Assembly (NCBI GenBank): GCA_937926145.1
Contig: CALANW010000055.1
Span: forward strand, 1 to 40,394
Direction of reading: 5' to 3'
DNA length: 40,394 nucleotides
Source of the DNA: an uncultured Ruminococcus sp.
GTDB taxonomy: Bacteria; Bacillota; Clostridia; Oscillospirales; Ruminococcaceae
The notes beneath the pieces were generated by a model. That model saw only the letters and a list, made by a program, of their open reading frames with translations. It ran no database searches and was not told the DNA's origin. The stretch's first letter is position 1, and each line of letters opens with the position of its first letter. Both the position numbers and the translations under genes were made by a program. Of the stretch, positions 16,905 through 24,968 are shown piece after piece.

Positions 16905-18433
16905 TTTACCACCTCAATCTCAAAGTCGTTGGAAAACATCTTCATCTGACCTTCTATCGTAAATTCACACACTTCATTCAGCCTGTCAATACGAATGCTT
17001 TTTATGTCTAGCAATTCATCGGTCAATTCGCTTAAACAATATGCCAGATCAAATTCTCCCGATGGAATAATAATATTTCTTTCGCTGTTTTTCCAACCCT
17101 CAATGTCGATCTTACCCATTGAATAAAGCTTCATCATAACATCAAGCAATGAATTGTCTTTACACAGTTCCGATAATTCTTCTATGCTTAATGAACCAAC
17201 AAATCCACTGAATTTAAGTTCACTATCACTCTTAATGTACGAAAACATAGCCTTGATAATCGCAACATACCTCTTGTTTCGTATTTCTTCAATGGATATG
17301 ACCTGCTCATCTCCTGCTGTCAGATCAACATACCCCGGTTCAGCTTCTTCACGAAGTTTTTTCTGAATACCATAAAAGCTTTCTATACTGAAATATCGAG
17401 GAAATCTCGGCTTAAATAATGGTACAAGGAGCTTTGAAAGGTCAGATACTCCATCTGTCTTAACCTTTTGCATAGGTTCAATGATCGTTTTCTCAAAATC
17501 AATTCTTTTTGACAGCATATCAGAAAAATCTGATTCAAGAATATCCGCATAGCATTTTCCCATAGAAAATTTCTTGTTGTATATCCTTGTCTGTTCACTG
17601 ATAACTACATCTATGTTTTTCAGTATTTTATTAATTTCACGCTCTGTATTTTCAGCGTTTGCAATGATAGTTCCGCTGTTTGCCGAGTTAATGATAGCAT
17701 CAAGCTGTGCCGAAACAGCTGCTCTGATCTCATTCATCTGATTGCTTTCGTCTTCAAATGCACTTTCGACCTGCTTTATAAGCTCATCATATTCATCGAC
17801 CGATATCTTTGAAATATTAGTCTTGCAGCGGAGCATAAAATCATCCATTCTGCCCCTTAATCTGCGAACCATACTTACAAGCTCATTACTCTGGCTTAAA
17901 GCCTTTGAATAATTCCCGCGCTTGATAAATTCCTGCAGCTTAAATCTGCTGACAGAAAACTCAAGCTCCGTATCAATTTCTTTTGTTCTGAACAGAAATT
18001 CATATACTTCATCTGTTAGATTATAGCTGCCATTATTATCAAGAAGAATAATCGTGTTTTGTTTCAAAAAATTATTTGTACTGCTGATATATGTATTGAA
18101 GTCAACCAGCTTTCCGCTATTGCGAAGTATATCATTTATAATAAACTCAGTCAGTACATCGGATTTATCAGCAGGATAACCATATACCTCCGACATTTCA
18201 CGCAAAAATCGGGATATATCCTTCTTGCTGCATTTTTCACCATATCGAAGCGTACTGTCCATAATAAAAACGAGCACCGAAATAACAAGATTATCCATCA
18301 TATCCTGATCGTCGGAGAAGAATTCTTTAATCTCATCTGTAAATCCGTGCTTTTTTATATACTTGATAACATTAACAAACTTCATTCGCTTTTCAAAGCC
18401 TTCAAGAAGTTCCATAGTTATATTGGACAGCAT
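16901..18433 (-). CDS. jetA: Wadjet JetA (DUF5716-like, MukF-type kleisin)
   Basis: The 510-aa kleisin-like subunit expected to bridge the two JetC heads. The N-terminal ~100 residues are helical (winged-helix-like), the middle is coiled coil (e.g. KLQEFIKRGNYSKALSQSNE and RRLRGRMDDFMLRC, ~170-210), and the C-terminus carries a further wHTH-like region (FVGSLSIEELSELCKDNSLL). This layout matches the JetA proteins named DUF5716 in databases, as I recall. GAGGTGAG precedes the start, only 5 nt after jetD ends, and the downstream end overlaps jetB. Confidence 0.87.
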   Translation of the reverse strand: MLSNITMELLEGFEKRMKFVNVIKYIKKHGFTDEIKEFFSDDQDMMDNLVISVLVFIMDSTLRYGEKCSKKDISRFLREMSEVYGYPADKSDVLTEFIINDILRNSGKLVDFNTYISSTNNFLKQNTIILLDNNGSYNLTDEVYEFLFRTKEIDTELEFSVSRFKLQEFIKRGNYSKALSQSNELVSMVRRLRGRMDDFMLRCKTNISKISVDEYDELIKQVESAFEDESNQMNEIRAAVSAQLDAIINSANSGTIIANAENTEREINKILKNIDVVISEQTRIYNKKFSMGKCYADILESDFSDMLSKRIDFEKTIIEPMQKVKTDGVSDLSKLLVPLFKPRFPRYFSIESFYGIQKKLREEAEPGYVDLTAGDEQVISIEEIRNKRYVAIIKAMFSYIKSDSELKFSGFVGSLSIEELSELCKDNSLLDVMMKLYSMGKIDIEGWKNSERNIIIPSGEFDLAYCLSELTDELLDIKSIRIDRLNEVCEFTIEGQMKMFSNDFEIEVVK

Positions 18434-18438
18434 TTATC

Positions 18439-19428
18439 TCACCTCGAATTGTTTTTAAGCACCTCATAATTTATTATTTCCTGCGGAAGCCGCTTGTCAG
18501 CAGACAAAACATCATTTATTTTGTATATCTCTTCCTCGGAAAACAGTTCAAGCAAACTGTCTGTTTCAATGTCTTTTCCGCGTTTGTCATCACTTTCAGG
18601 CAATAACGATACATCGGCAAGCTCAAGCATTTTCTTATATATCGGCACAAAAAGCACAATGTCGAGTTCAGCTGCTTCTTTGCACAAACGAAAGAAAATA
18701 TCAAAACCTGCTCTGTCAATATCACCGCAGTACAGAAAAGATAATTTGCCCGTATTCAGAAAACGAGCATAAGATGAAAACTTACCTTTTCCCGTAACAT
18801 CATTTCCCTGTCCATATATAACGCCGTCAATATGAACGCCCAAAAACTCATAACAACTTTCCTCTGCCATTAGTCTGCGGATATTAAACCAGATATCCTT
18901 ATTTTCACATATTAGCAGCGTCATATTTTCTTTTCTCTGCGGAATATAATCGGAAAAGCACTGTTCCGGAGTAGTATAGAATTTCAGATCATCCTCTGTA
19001 AGCCCGATTGACTGCATCAATGAAATATTGTTATCGAGATACTTTTCCTCACCAAACAGCTGAAAAGAACGCTCTCGGCGCGAAATATAGCATTTCTCTA
19101 AATTGTCCTGCAAAAACCTGCTTATTGCTGTCAGCTCGGCTTGGTTTTTCTCAAACGCGTCGGGCTTTCTCAATAAATAACCATTTGCAACAAGTTTCGG
19201 ATGCAGCTTTTTTATCTCGGAAATAGTTACGCTGTGATCTTCTTTTTCGGTCACAATGCTGTATTTTTTATAAAAAGGATTTCTGAGATTTCCGTTTGTT
19301 CCGCTGCTTTTCATTTGAACAAGCTTGCCCTCAGTGACAAAAGATAATATCTCCTGTTCGCTGATTCCGGCTGATAATAATTCTTCAAGTGTGACTCGTT
19401 TTTTCTTGAATTTATTTAGTTTATTCAT
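18439..19428 (-). CDS. jetD: Wadjet JetD, TOPRIM-type nuclease subunit (DUF2220)
   Basis: Topoisomerase-VI-like nuclease that cuts the extruded plasmid. The 329-aa product contains RERSFQLFGEEKYL (~118-131), LLICENKDIW (~171-180), and the TOPRIM-like acidic motif GDIDRAG (235-241; D236 and D238 are the likely metal ligands). The N-terminal ~100 residues hold a wHTH-like domain. It is the first gene of the run, giving order D-A-B-C. Its start overlaps the end of a NUDIX-like fragment by 8 nt. Confidence 0.88.
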   Translation of the reverse strand: MNKLNKFKKKRVTLEELLSAGISEQEILSFVTEGKLVQMKSSGTNGNLRNPFYKKYSIVTEKEDHSVTISEIKKLHPKLVANGYLLRKPDAFEKNQAELTAISRFLQDNLEKCYISRRERSFQLFGEEKYLDNNISLMQSIGLTEDDLKFYTTPEQCFSDYIPQRKENMTLLICENKDIWFNIRRLMAEESCYEFLGVHIDGVIYGQGNDVTGKGKFSSYARFLNTGKLSFLYCGDIDRAGFDIFFRLCKEAAELDIVLFVPIYKKMLELADVSLLPESDDKRGKDIETDSLLELFSEEEIYKINDVLSADKRLPQEIINYEVLKNNSR

Positions 19429-19576
19429 TTTTTCTATTCCTCTCAGAAATTAAGCCTTTAACTATCTCTACATCGGCAGGACAAAACTCAAATTTGCTGC
19501 ACTGTGCCGCCGTTATCCAGGTTATCCAGCGCATATCATTATGCTCAAATCTGATAGATTCACCATAAATCAACAT
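19421..19576 (-). pseudogene. C-terminal fragment of a NUDIX hydrolase upstream of jetD
   Basis: A 51-codon minus-strand reading frame translates to MLIYGESIRFEHNDMRWITW ... EFCPADVEIVKGL..., which closely resembles the last third of 8-oxo-dGTPase-type NUDIX proteins (EH-x-x-MRW ... W-x-PAD-x-x-[IV]-x-x-L). The NUDIX box itself is absent and a stop codon precedes the fragment. It is therefore a truncated remnant, though it could still be translated as a leader peptide because it ends 8 nt inside jetD. Confidence 0.6.
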
Positions 19577-19627
19577 ACAATTATTCGGGAAGCATTATAT
19601 CACTTTTTAGATAGGTTTGTTGTTTAT

Positions 19628-19656
19628 ATTTTATCATATTTTATAAAATAATACAA
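19628..19656 (-). promoter_or_regulatory. Candidate promoter for the Wadjet operon
   Basis: On the minus strand TTGTAT (19656-19651) and TAAAAT (19633-19628) are 17 nt apart, about 200 nt upstream of jetD. The match is moderate and the region is very AT-rich, so chance occurrence is possible. Confidence 0.35.
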
Positions 19657-19713
19657 GAATAATTTATGAAAAGTATACATTGTAATGACTCTCAAATGAA
19701 GCTTTAAAGGTGG

Positions 19714-19742
19714 TTGAAAAATTCTCCGAAATATGTTATAAT
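19714..19742 (+). promoter_or_regulatory. Sigma-A promoter of the GmrSD-like gene
   Basis: TTGAAA (19714-19719) and TATAAT (19737-19742) with a 17-nt spacer, 34 nt upstream of the start codon. AGGAGG follows at the correct distance from the ATG. It is divergent from the Wadjet operon. Confidence 0.8.
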
Positions 19743-19775
19743 ACAAACAATATATTTTAATCAGGAGGTTCGAGC

Positions 19776-22316
19776 ATGACAGGTTCTGAAATGAAACTCG
19801 TTTCATTTATGCAAGGGTCAAATAAACGATTTGTTATTCCTGTATATCAGCGGAATTATGACTGGAAAACCGAAAACTGCAAGCAACTTTATGATGACCT
19901 TATAAAAGTTGTCCGTAACGAAAGGAAGAACCACTTTTTCGGAAGTATAGTATCTGTATATAACCCTGTCGGTGCAAACGACGAGTTTCTTGTAATTGAT
20001 GGTCAGCAGCGATTAACTACTGTTTCTCTCCTTATGCTTGCCATGTATAATGCAATGGAGCAGAAGATTGTTGATCCGAAGAGAGCCTCATTAAGCGAAC
20101 AGATTTTTGCAGAGTATCTTGTGGACAAATATCAGGATGAGGATACAAGAATAAAGCTGAAACCTGTAAAGAACGACAGAGAAGCATTTGGTAAGCTGTT
20201 TAACGACTCGACTGAATATATTAAGGATTCAAATCTTACTGTAAACTACTATTATTTTTACGAGCGTATACAGAAACAAGAAATTACAGTTGACGAACTG
20301 TTTGAAGCGATATGTCGATTAGAAATCATAAATATAAAGCTCAATCAGGACGATAACCCCCAACTTATTTTTGAAAGTTTGAACTCTACAGGCGTTGCGC
20401 TAAGCGAGGGCGATAAAATCCGTAATTTTATCCTTATGGGGCTTCCTGCTAATCTCCAGAATAAGTATTATGAAGATTATTGGAATAAAATCGAAATCTG
20501 CACAAATTATGAAGTAAGTGCATTTGTTCGTGATTATCTCAGCGTTAAACAGCAGGCAACGCCAAGTATGAATAAGGTTTATTTTACATTTAAAGCTTAT
20601 GTAGAAGATAAAAAGTATGAAACAGAACTTCTTCTAAAAGAGCTTCTTGACTACGCAAAATGGTATCAGGTACTTTTGAGCGGCGGTACAGTAAACACTG
20701 CTTTGAACGCTTGTATTTATCGTCTTAACCGTCTGGAAACTACCATTACCAGACCATTCTTCCTTGAAGTCCTCAGACTTCATTCTGAAGATAAGCTTAC
20801 AATATCTGATGTAGCTGAAATATTCAGCATAACTGAAAATTATGTATTCCGCAGAATTATTTGTGATGTTCCAAGTAATGCCCTGAATAAAATCTTTTTG
20901 CTTCTTCACAAAGATATTATCCGTTATGATGGAACGGATGATAATTACCTTGCAAAATTCAAATATGCCCTCCTTGCAAAAAAAGAACGTGGCAGATTCC
21001 CTGATGATACCGAGTTTATTCAAAGTTTTTCTGAACGTCAGGTTTATTCTATGAATCGTTACCGAGTATATATCCTTGAACGCTTTGAAAATTCTGGAAC
21101 ATTGGAAGATAAGGATATTTATCGTCATATTGATGCAGGTGTAGAGGAAGGAGGATATTCTATTGAACATATTATGCCTCAACATTTAACGCCTGCATGG
21201 AGGACTGAACTTGGTGATGATTATGAGCAAATTCACGAGATATGGCTGCATAGAATGGCAAACCTCACTTTAACCGCTTACAACTCAAAATACAGTAATA
21301 ATCCATTTGAAGATAAGAAAAATATGAAGAATGGATTTTCAGAAAGCGGTCTGCGTATGAATCAGTGGATTGCCAAGAAAGAAAAGTGGGGTCTTGCGGA
21401 ACTGGAGGAACGCAGTCAGTATCTGATGAACAAGGCACTGGAAATATGGTGTTATCCTGAAACAGATTTCAAACCTGCCGAAAAGCAAATGGATACGTTT
21501 ACCTTGGAAGATGATATCAATCTTACAGGAAGAAACATTGCTAAGTTCAGTTATAAAAATATGGAACAGCCTGTTACAAGCTGGGTTGAAATGTACGAAG
21601 CGATGATGAAAATACTTCATTCCGAGGATAAATCTGTTTTATTAAAACTTGCTCACACCAAGAATGACAATGATATATCCGTTCATGTCAGCGCCAACAA
21701 GTCTGACCTGAGAGGTTATATTGAAATTGAAAACGGTCTTTATCTTGAGCGCAATACAAGCACTTGGCTGAAAATTTCTCTCTTAAAGCGTTTCTTTAAG
21801 CTTTATGATGCAGAACCTTCTGATTTGGTGTTCTATCTCAAAGATGATAATACTTCAGATGATGAAGAATTAGAGGGGCGTTTTGAATTAAGAAAACGCT
21901 ATTGGGCATTTGCGTTAGAATATATAAAACAGGCTCACGGTGAAAACGGTTCTTTTTCCAATGTGAATCCGTCTAAAGATAACTGGATAAATGGTTTCTT
22001 TGGAATAAGCGGTTTTAATATCTGCTGTGTAGCTAATTATGATTCTGCTCGTGTTGAAGTATATTTTGGCAAATCCAATAAGGAAGCAAATAAAAAGGCT
22101 TTTGATAATCTTCTGACACACAAGAATGAAATCGAAGCAACTCTTGGAATTTCTCTCATCTGGAATAGAAATGATGATGTTAAATCGTCAAAAATCTACT
22201 ATCAGCTTGATAATGTTAGTATTGAAAACGAAGTGGATTGGATTCAGATGGCAAAGTTCCACACTGAATGGAGTAAAAAGTTTTACGACGTAATTATTCC
22301 TTATATATCAATATAA
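19776..22316 (+). CDS. GmrSD-type DUF262/DUF1524 endonuclease with DUF4268-like tail
   Basis: Single-chain relative of GmrSD, type IV enzymes that cut glucosylated or otherwise modified phage DNA using NTP. The 846-aa product has a DUF262 domain with IPVYQRNYDW (21-30) and IDGQQRLTT (74-82), then a DUF1524 His-Me (HNH) nuclease with SIEHIMPQ (~463-470) and HRMANLTL ... NSKYSNNPF. A C-terminal region of about 270 residues contains a SW-x-x-MYEAMM segment and a DUF4268-like end (ELRKRYWAFALEYI ... VEVYFGKSNKEANKKAFDNL ... IWNRNDDVKSSKI). Own promoter, ribosome site CAGGAGG and terminator make it a stand-alone unit. Confidence 0.9.
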   Translation: MTGSEMKLVSFMQGSNKRFVIPVYQRNYDWKTENCKQLYDDLIKVVRNERKNHFFGSIVSVYNPVGANDEFLVIDGQQRLTTVSLLMLAMYNAMEQKIVDPKRASLSEQIFAEYLVDKYQDEDTRIKLKPVKNDREAFGKLFNDSTEYIKDSNLTVNYYYFYERIQKQEITVDELFEAICRLEIINIKLNQDDNPQLIFESLNSTGVALSEGDKIRNFILMGLPANLQNKYYEDYWNKIEICTNYEVSAFVRDYLSVKQQATPSMNKVYFTFKAYVEDKKYETELLLKELLDYAKWYQVLLSGGTVNTALNACIYRLNRLETTITRPFFLEVLRLHSEDKLTISDVAEIFSITENYVFRRIICDVPSNALNKIFLLLHKDIIRYDGTDDNYLAKFKYALLAKKERGRFPDDTEFIQSFSERQVYSMNRYRVYILERFENSGTLEDKDIYRHIDAGVEEGGYSIEHIMPQHLTPAWRTELGDDYEQIHEIWLHRMANLTLTAYNSKYSNNPFEDKKNMKNGFSESGLRMNQWIAKKEKWGLAELEERSQYLMNKALEIWCYPETDFKPAEKQMDTFTLEDDINLTGRNIAKFSYKNMEQPVTSWVEMYEAMMKILHSEDKSVLLKLAHTKNDNDISVHVSANKSDLRGYIEIENGLYLERNTSTWLKISLLKRFFKLYDAEPSDLVFYLKDDNTSDDEELEGRFELRKRYWAFALEYIKQAHGENGSFSNVNPSKDNWINGFFGISGFNICCVANYDSARVEVYFGKSNKEANKKAFDNLLTHKNEIEATLGISLIWNRNDDVKSSKIYYQLDNVSIENEVDWIQMAKFHTEWSKKFYDVIIPYISI

Positions 22317-22320
22317 ATGA

Positions 22321-22372
22321 AAATCGCCTGAGTTGTCCAAGAGTAATTCTGACAATTCAGGCGATTTTTATA
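22321..22372 (+). terminator. Strong intrinsic terminator of the GmrSD-like gene
   Basis: A 17-bp stem (22321-22337 with 22351-22367, one G-U pair) around a 13-nt loop, followed by TTTTT. It starts 5 nt after the stop codon. Confidence 0.85.
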
Positions 22373-22438
22373 TTATCGTACTGATAGTGTACAAATGGTG
22401 CACAAATCACATATTTCTCATAGAGCAAATAAAAATTG

Positions 22439-22469
22439 AAAGCCCGCAGATGACGTATCTACGAGCTTT
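22439..22469 (-). terminator. Terminator hairpin of the tRNA-Trp fragment
   Basis: A 13-bp stem (22439-22451 with 22457-22469, two G-U pairs) with a GACGT loop lies 5 nt after the tRNA CCA end; in the minus direction CAATTTTTATTT follows. This is the normal terminator position for a minus-strand tRNA gene. Confidence 0.65.
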
Positions 22470-22473
22470 TTAG

Positions 22474-22518
22474 TGGCAGGGGCAGAAGGATTCGAACCCT
22501 CGGCACGTGGTTTTGGAG
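22474..22518 (-). pseudogene. 3' half of tRNA-Trp(CCA): attachment-site remnant
   Basis: Reading the minus strand from 22518: anticodon loop CTCCAAA (anticodon CCA), 3' anticodon stem ACCAC, variable GTGCC, T-stem/loop GAGGG-TTCGAAT-CCTTC, acceptor strand TGCCCCT, discriminator G and encoded CCA. This matches bacterial tRNA-Trp piece by piece. The 5' half (acceptor AGGGGCA, D-arm, 5' anticodon stem GTGGT) is absent on the right. A tRNA broken at the anticodon loop is what tyrosine recombinases leave at the far end of an inserted element, so this is a probable att site. Confidence 0.85.
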
Positions 22519-22583
22519 GTGGTTTGCCGTATTGCTATAAATCGGCGTATTTACGCTGTTGGTGGCTTTGCTATTGGGGAAAA

Positions 22584-22620
22584 TACGACGGATTTACGAC
22601 GGTTTATTTTTATACGACAA
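22584..22620. repeat. Direct repeats TACGAC(GG), possible integrase arm sites
   Basis: TACGACGG at 22584-22591 and 22595-22602, and TACGACAA at 22613-22620, all in the same orientation, start 66 nt from the tRNA break. Short direct repeats beside a core site are typical arm-type integrase sites. They mark the right side as the element interior. Confidence 0.5.
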
Positions 22621-22629
22621 TTATCCTCT

Positions 22630-22652
22630 AAAATGTTCCAGTGGAACATTTT
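22630..22652. repeat. Perfect 11-bp inverted repeat with 1-nt centre
   Basis: AAAATGTTCCA (22630-22640) and TGGAACATTTT (22642-22652) flank a single G. A 1-nt loop cannot form a normal hairpin, so this is more likely a protein site near the att junction than a terminator. Confidence 0.5.
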
Positions 22653-22706
22653 ATGCAATACAATGATATGCATTCATTATATGTCGGTAAGATTTGTCCG
22701 CTCGAT

Positions 22707-22946
22707 CTACAGAATATCAAAAGTATCCATCATAATCTTTATTAGCTCTTTTGCTGTTTCCTTATCAACTTGAATAGACTGACTAATTTTGTCTTTTAAC
22801 TCTCTATTAGGACTGCCATATGTATCAATTTGAAAATAAGTTTTCCCACCACTGGTAAATGTAGTATATGTTGCCCTCACTTTGCTGTGAACGCAGTTCC
22901 TGTCTTTGTCAATTTTCTTTATGTTATCTTTCGTTATAAGAGCCAT
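22707..22946 (-). CDS. Small conserved-looking protein after vsr (79 aa)
   Basis: Last gene of the methyltransferase/Vsr operon, 2 nt after vsr, with an AAAAGGAG ribosome site. The protein (MALITKDNIKK ... YTTFTSGGKTYFQIDTYGSP ... SQSIQVDKETAKELIKIM) has a beta-rich first half and a helical end. I recall similar 80-aa proteins beside phage or restriction genes elsewhere, without a known function. Its tight linkage suggests an accessory role in the system, for instance a small inhibitor or structural partner. Confidence 0.75.
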   Translation of the reverse strand: MALITKDNIKKIDKDRNCVHSKVRATYTTFTSGGKTYFQIDTYGSPNRELKDKISQSIQVDKETAKELIKIMMDTFDIL

Positions 22947-22948
22947 AA

Positions 22949-23353
22949 TTATTCTCCTTTTATTCCCTTTATAAGCTGAATAAGCTTATTTTCGTTAATT
23001 TCGCATTCCCAAATAACAATAACTTTCCAGCCTTTTGCCTTCATTTCATCATAATGCCTTAGATCTCGGTTTAGGTTATTTGTAAGTTTGCTTGTCCAAT
23101 ATTCAATATTTGATTTAGGCCAAACAAAATTGTTACAGTTATGCATATGCCAAAAGCAGCCATTTATATAAACAGCCGTTTTATACCTTGGCAATACAAT
23201 ATCAGGTTTGCCTGGATAGCGTTTATCATTCTTTCTGAACCTGAAACCGTTTTTGTGCAGAAAACTTCTAACTATAATTTCAGGTTTTGTGTCCTTGCTT
23301 CGAATATGAGACATATTCATGCTTCGAATTTCTTTAGTATGGTTATCAGCCAT
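22949..23353 (-). CDS. vsr: Very short patch repair endonuclease Vsr
   Basis: Nicks DNA at T:G mismatches created when 5-methylcytosine deaminates, protecting sites made by the neighbouring methyltransferase. The 134-aa product keeps the Vsr hallmarks at E. coli numbering: D51 (PGKPDIV), zinc ligands C66, H71, C73 (GCFWHMHNC) and C117 (WEC), and H69. Positions 63-64 read I-N instead of T-H, so the active-site detail differs from E. coli. The start at 23353 (MADNHTKEIRS) is chosen over one 12 nt upstream by family fit. It overlaps the methyltransferase end by 8 nt. Confidence 0.93.
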   Translation of the reverse strand: MADNHTKEIRSMNMSHIRSKDTKPEIIVRSFLHKNGFRFRKNDKRYPGKPDIVLPRYKTAVYINGCFWHMHNCNNFVWPKSNIEYWTSKLTNNLNRDLRHYDEMKAKGWKVIVIWECEINENKLIQLIKGIKGE

Positions 23354-24941
23354 TATTCTCACCATCTAAATACTTTGCCAGATGTTCAGCAATTGCTTTT
23401 GCGAGCATTGGCGGAACAGCATTTCCAACCTGCTGATACTGTGAATCCTTAGTTCCGCAGAAAACAAACGAATCTGGAAAAGTTTGCAGACGAGCCGCTT
23501 CTCTAATGCTTACAGCACGATTTAATGTAGGATGAATCCACATTGACTTTCTTACATTCAAAACTGTTCCTGACGGATCTTTATATTTTAGCCTTTGATA
23601 AATGGTATTTTGTGTACGGCTCGTATCTGTATATGTATTTACTTTCAAAGAATCATCAAGCGAATGAAAATTACCGCCCTCTTTTATCGCTTTGAACCGT
23701 GCCATAGCAACTTCTCGTGTGTTAGTAATAATGTGATTATAAAGTTTGTCACTATCTCTAAGAATATCCGTCAAACCAGTACGTTTAAACTTATTATTTA
23801 GCAAAGTCCCACTGTCTTCGCTAATTTCATAAACAGTTTTAACGCTTTCAAGATCTTTGATCGCATCTTCAACAGTTCGATAATTGCCTTCCATAAACGT
23901 ACCACTAGGCATATCTATTTCTTTAGCAATGCTTTTCTTGATACCAATCAATACAAAACGACTTCTTTTTTGGGGTGCTCCAAATTCGACTGCATTTAAG
24001 ACATCCTTATTAAATGTATAACCATATTTATTTGCACCAAGCATTTTTGTAATATAATCAAGCACCGAGTACGATTGAACCTTAACGGATATTCCATTCT
24101 CAAATACATATCCATCAATCTTCAATTCATTATCAAATATTTCCTTTGCCCTGCTCAAACAACGCTGCAGCATAATTGTCTTTTCAATATGACAGATTAT
24201 TTGCTCAACAGCAATGTTTCCATCAAAAAACGAATTAATAGCATTCGCAGTATCATTAAAGCAAGCATATTCGCCTACATTCTCTGTATCTAGAATCTTT
24301 TTTGAAAGTTTTATTAACTGATTTTTGTAGCGATAAAGTGCCGCTCCGCATTTTTCGAGATTATTACGCTGGCGATATACAATATTTAACAACTTATAGT
24401 CCTTTTCAGGCCATAGTTTTTCATTAACTGTATCTCTGTCTTGTATATTCTCAGCAATCTCATCTGAACAGTATTTTTCTTCCAACAGCAATATTTCAGA
24501 AGCAATCGTATCAATTTTGTAATTGTGTATTATATCCAGCTCATCCTCTCTCAAATAGAAACGATGAACAGAAGATTTTAGCATTTCAACATTCTCCATA
24601 ACAAATGCCTTCGGACGCAGCTCTGTTACTGCTCTTACATATTGCTTCACTAACATATTGTTTTGGCTAATGATATGATTATTTTGCCGATTAGCCATTG
24701 AGAAGCCTTGACACGGAGGACCTCCAATTACAACATCTATTTTCCCTAATTTCTTTTTCAGGTTTCTAAAGTTAGCTGAACATACATCAGGGTACACCAA
24801 TGTATCCTTATGATTTTTCTTATATGTATTCTGTGCATTAGTATTTATTTCATAAGCAGCAGCAATTTCAAATTTGCCAGTTTGCCTGAAACCAAGGCTC
24901 AGACCTCCAGCACCAGCAAATAAATCAATGACTCTATACAT
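23346..24941 (-). CDS. DNA (cytosine-5) methyltransferase
   Basis: Modification enzyme of the restriction system. The 531-aa product shows motif I DLFAGAGG (6-13), motif IV GGPPCQGFS with catalytic C77, motif VI ENV (116-118), motif VIII QKRSRFVLIG, and motifs IX-X RAVSIREAARLQTFPDSF and QVGNAVPP near the C-terminus. About 200 extra helical residues lie between motifs VI and VIII (~120-300), longer than in simple M.HhaI-like enzymes. The target cannot be read from sequence. The presence of Vsr supports 5-methylcytosine rather than another base. Confidence 0.95.
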   Translation of the reverse strand: MYRVIDLFAGAGGLSLGFRQTGKFEIAAAYEINTNAQNTYKKNHKDTLVYPDVCSANFRNLKKKLGKIDVVIGGPPCQGFSMANRQNNHIISQNNMLVKQYVRAVTELRPKAFVMENVEMLKSSVHRFYLREDELDIIHNYKIDTIASEILLLEEKYCSDEIAENIQDRDTVNEKLWPEKDYKLLNIVYRQRNNLEKCGAALYRYKNQLIKLSKKILDTENVGEYACFNDTANAINSFFDGNIAVEQIICHIEKTIMLQRCLSRAKEIFDNELKIDGYVFENGISVKVQSYSVLDYITKMLGANKYGYTFNKDVLNAVEFGAPQKRSRFVLIGIKKSIAKEIDMPSGTFMEGNYRTVEDAIKDLESVKTVYEISEDSGTLLNNKFKRTGLTDILRDSDKLYNHIITNTREVAMARFKAIKEGGNFHSLDDSLKVNTYTDTSRTQNTIYQRLKYKDPSGTVLNVRKSMWIHPTLNRAVSIREAARLQTFPDSFVFCGTKDSQYQQVGNAVPPMLAKAIAEHLAKYLDGENNG

Positions 24942-24968
24942 TTATCTAATTCTCCTATTCTGACGGTG

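Noticed and set aside
20634..21185. 183-codon minus-strand frame inside the GmrSD-like gene
   Set aside because: Lies wholly within a gene with clear DUF262/DUF1524 motifs and has no promoter or ribosome site of its own.
22507..22773. Plus-strand 88-codon frame across the att region
   Set aside because: Starts within the tRNA fragment, lacks a ribosome site and runs into the 79-aa gene on the other strand.
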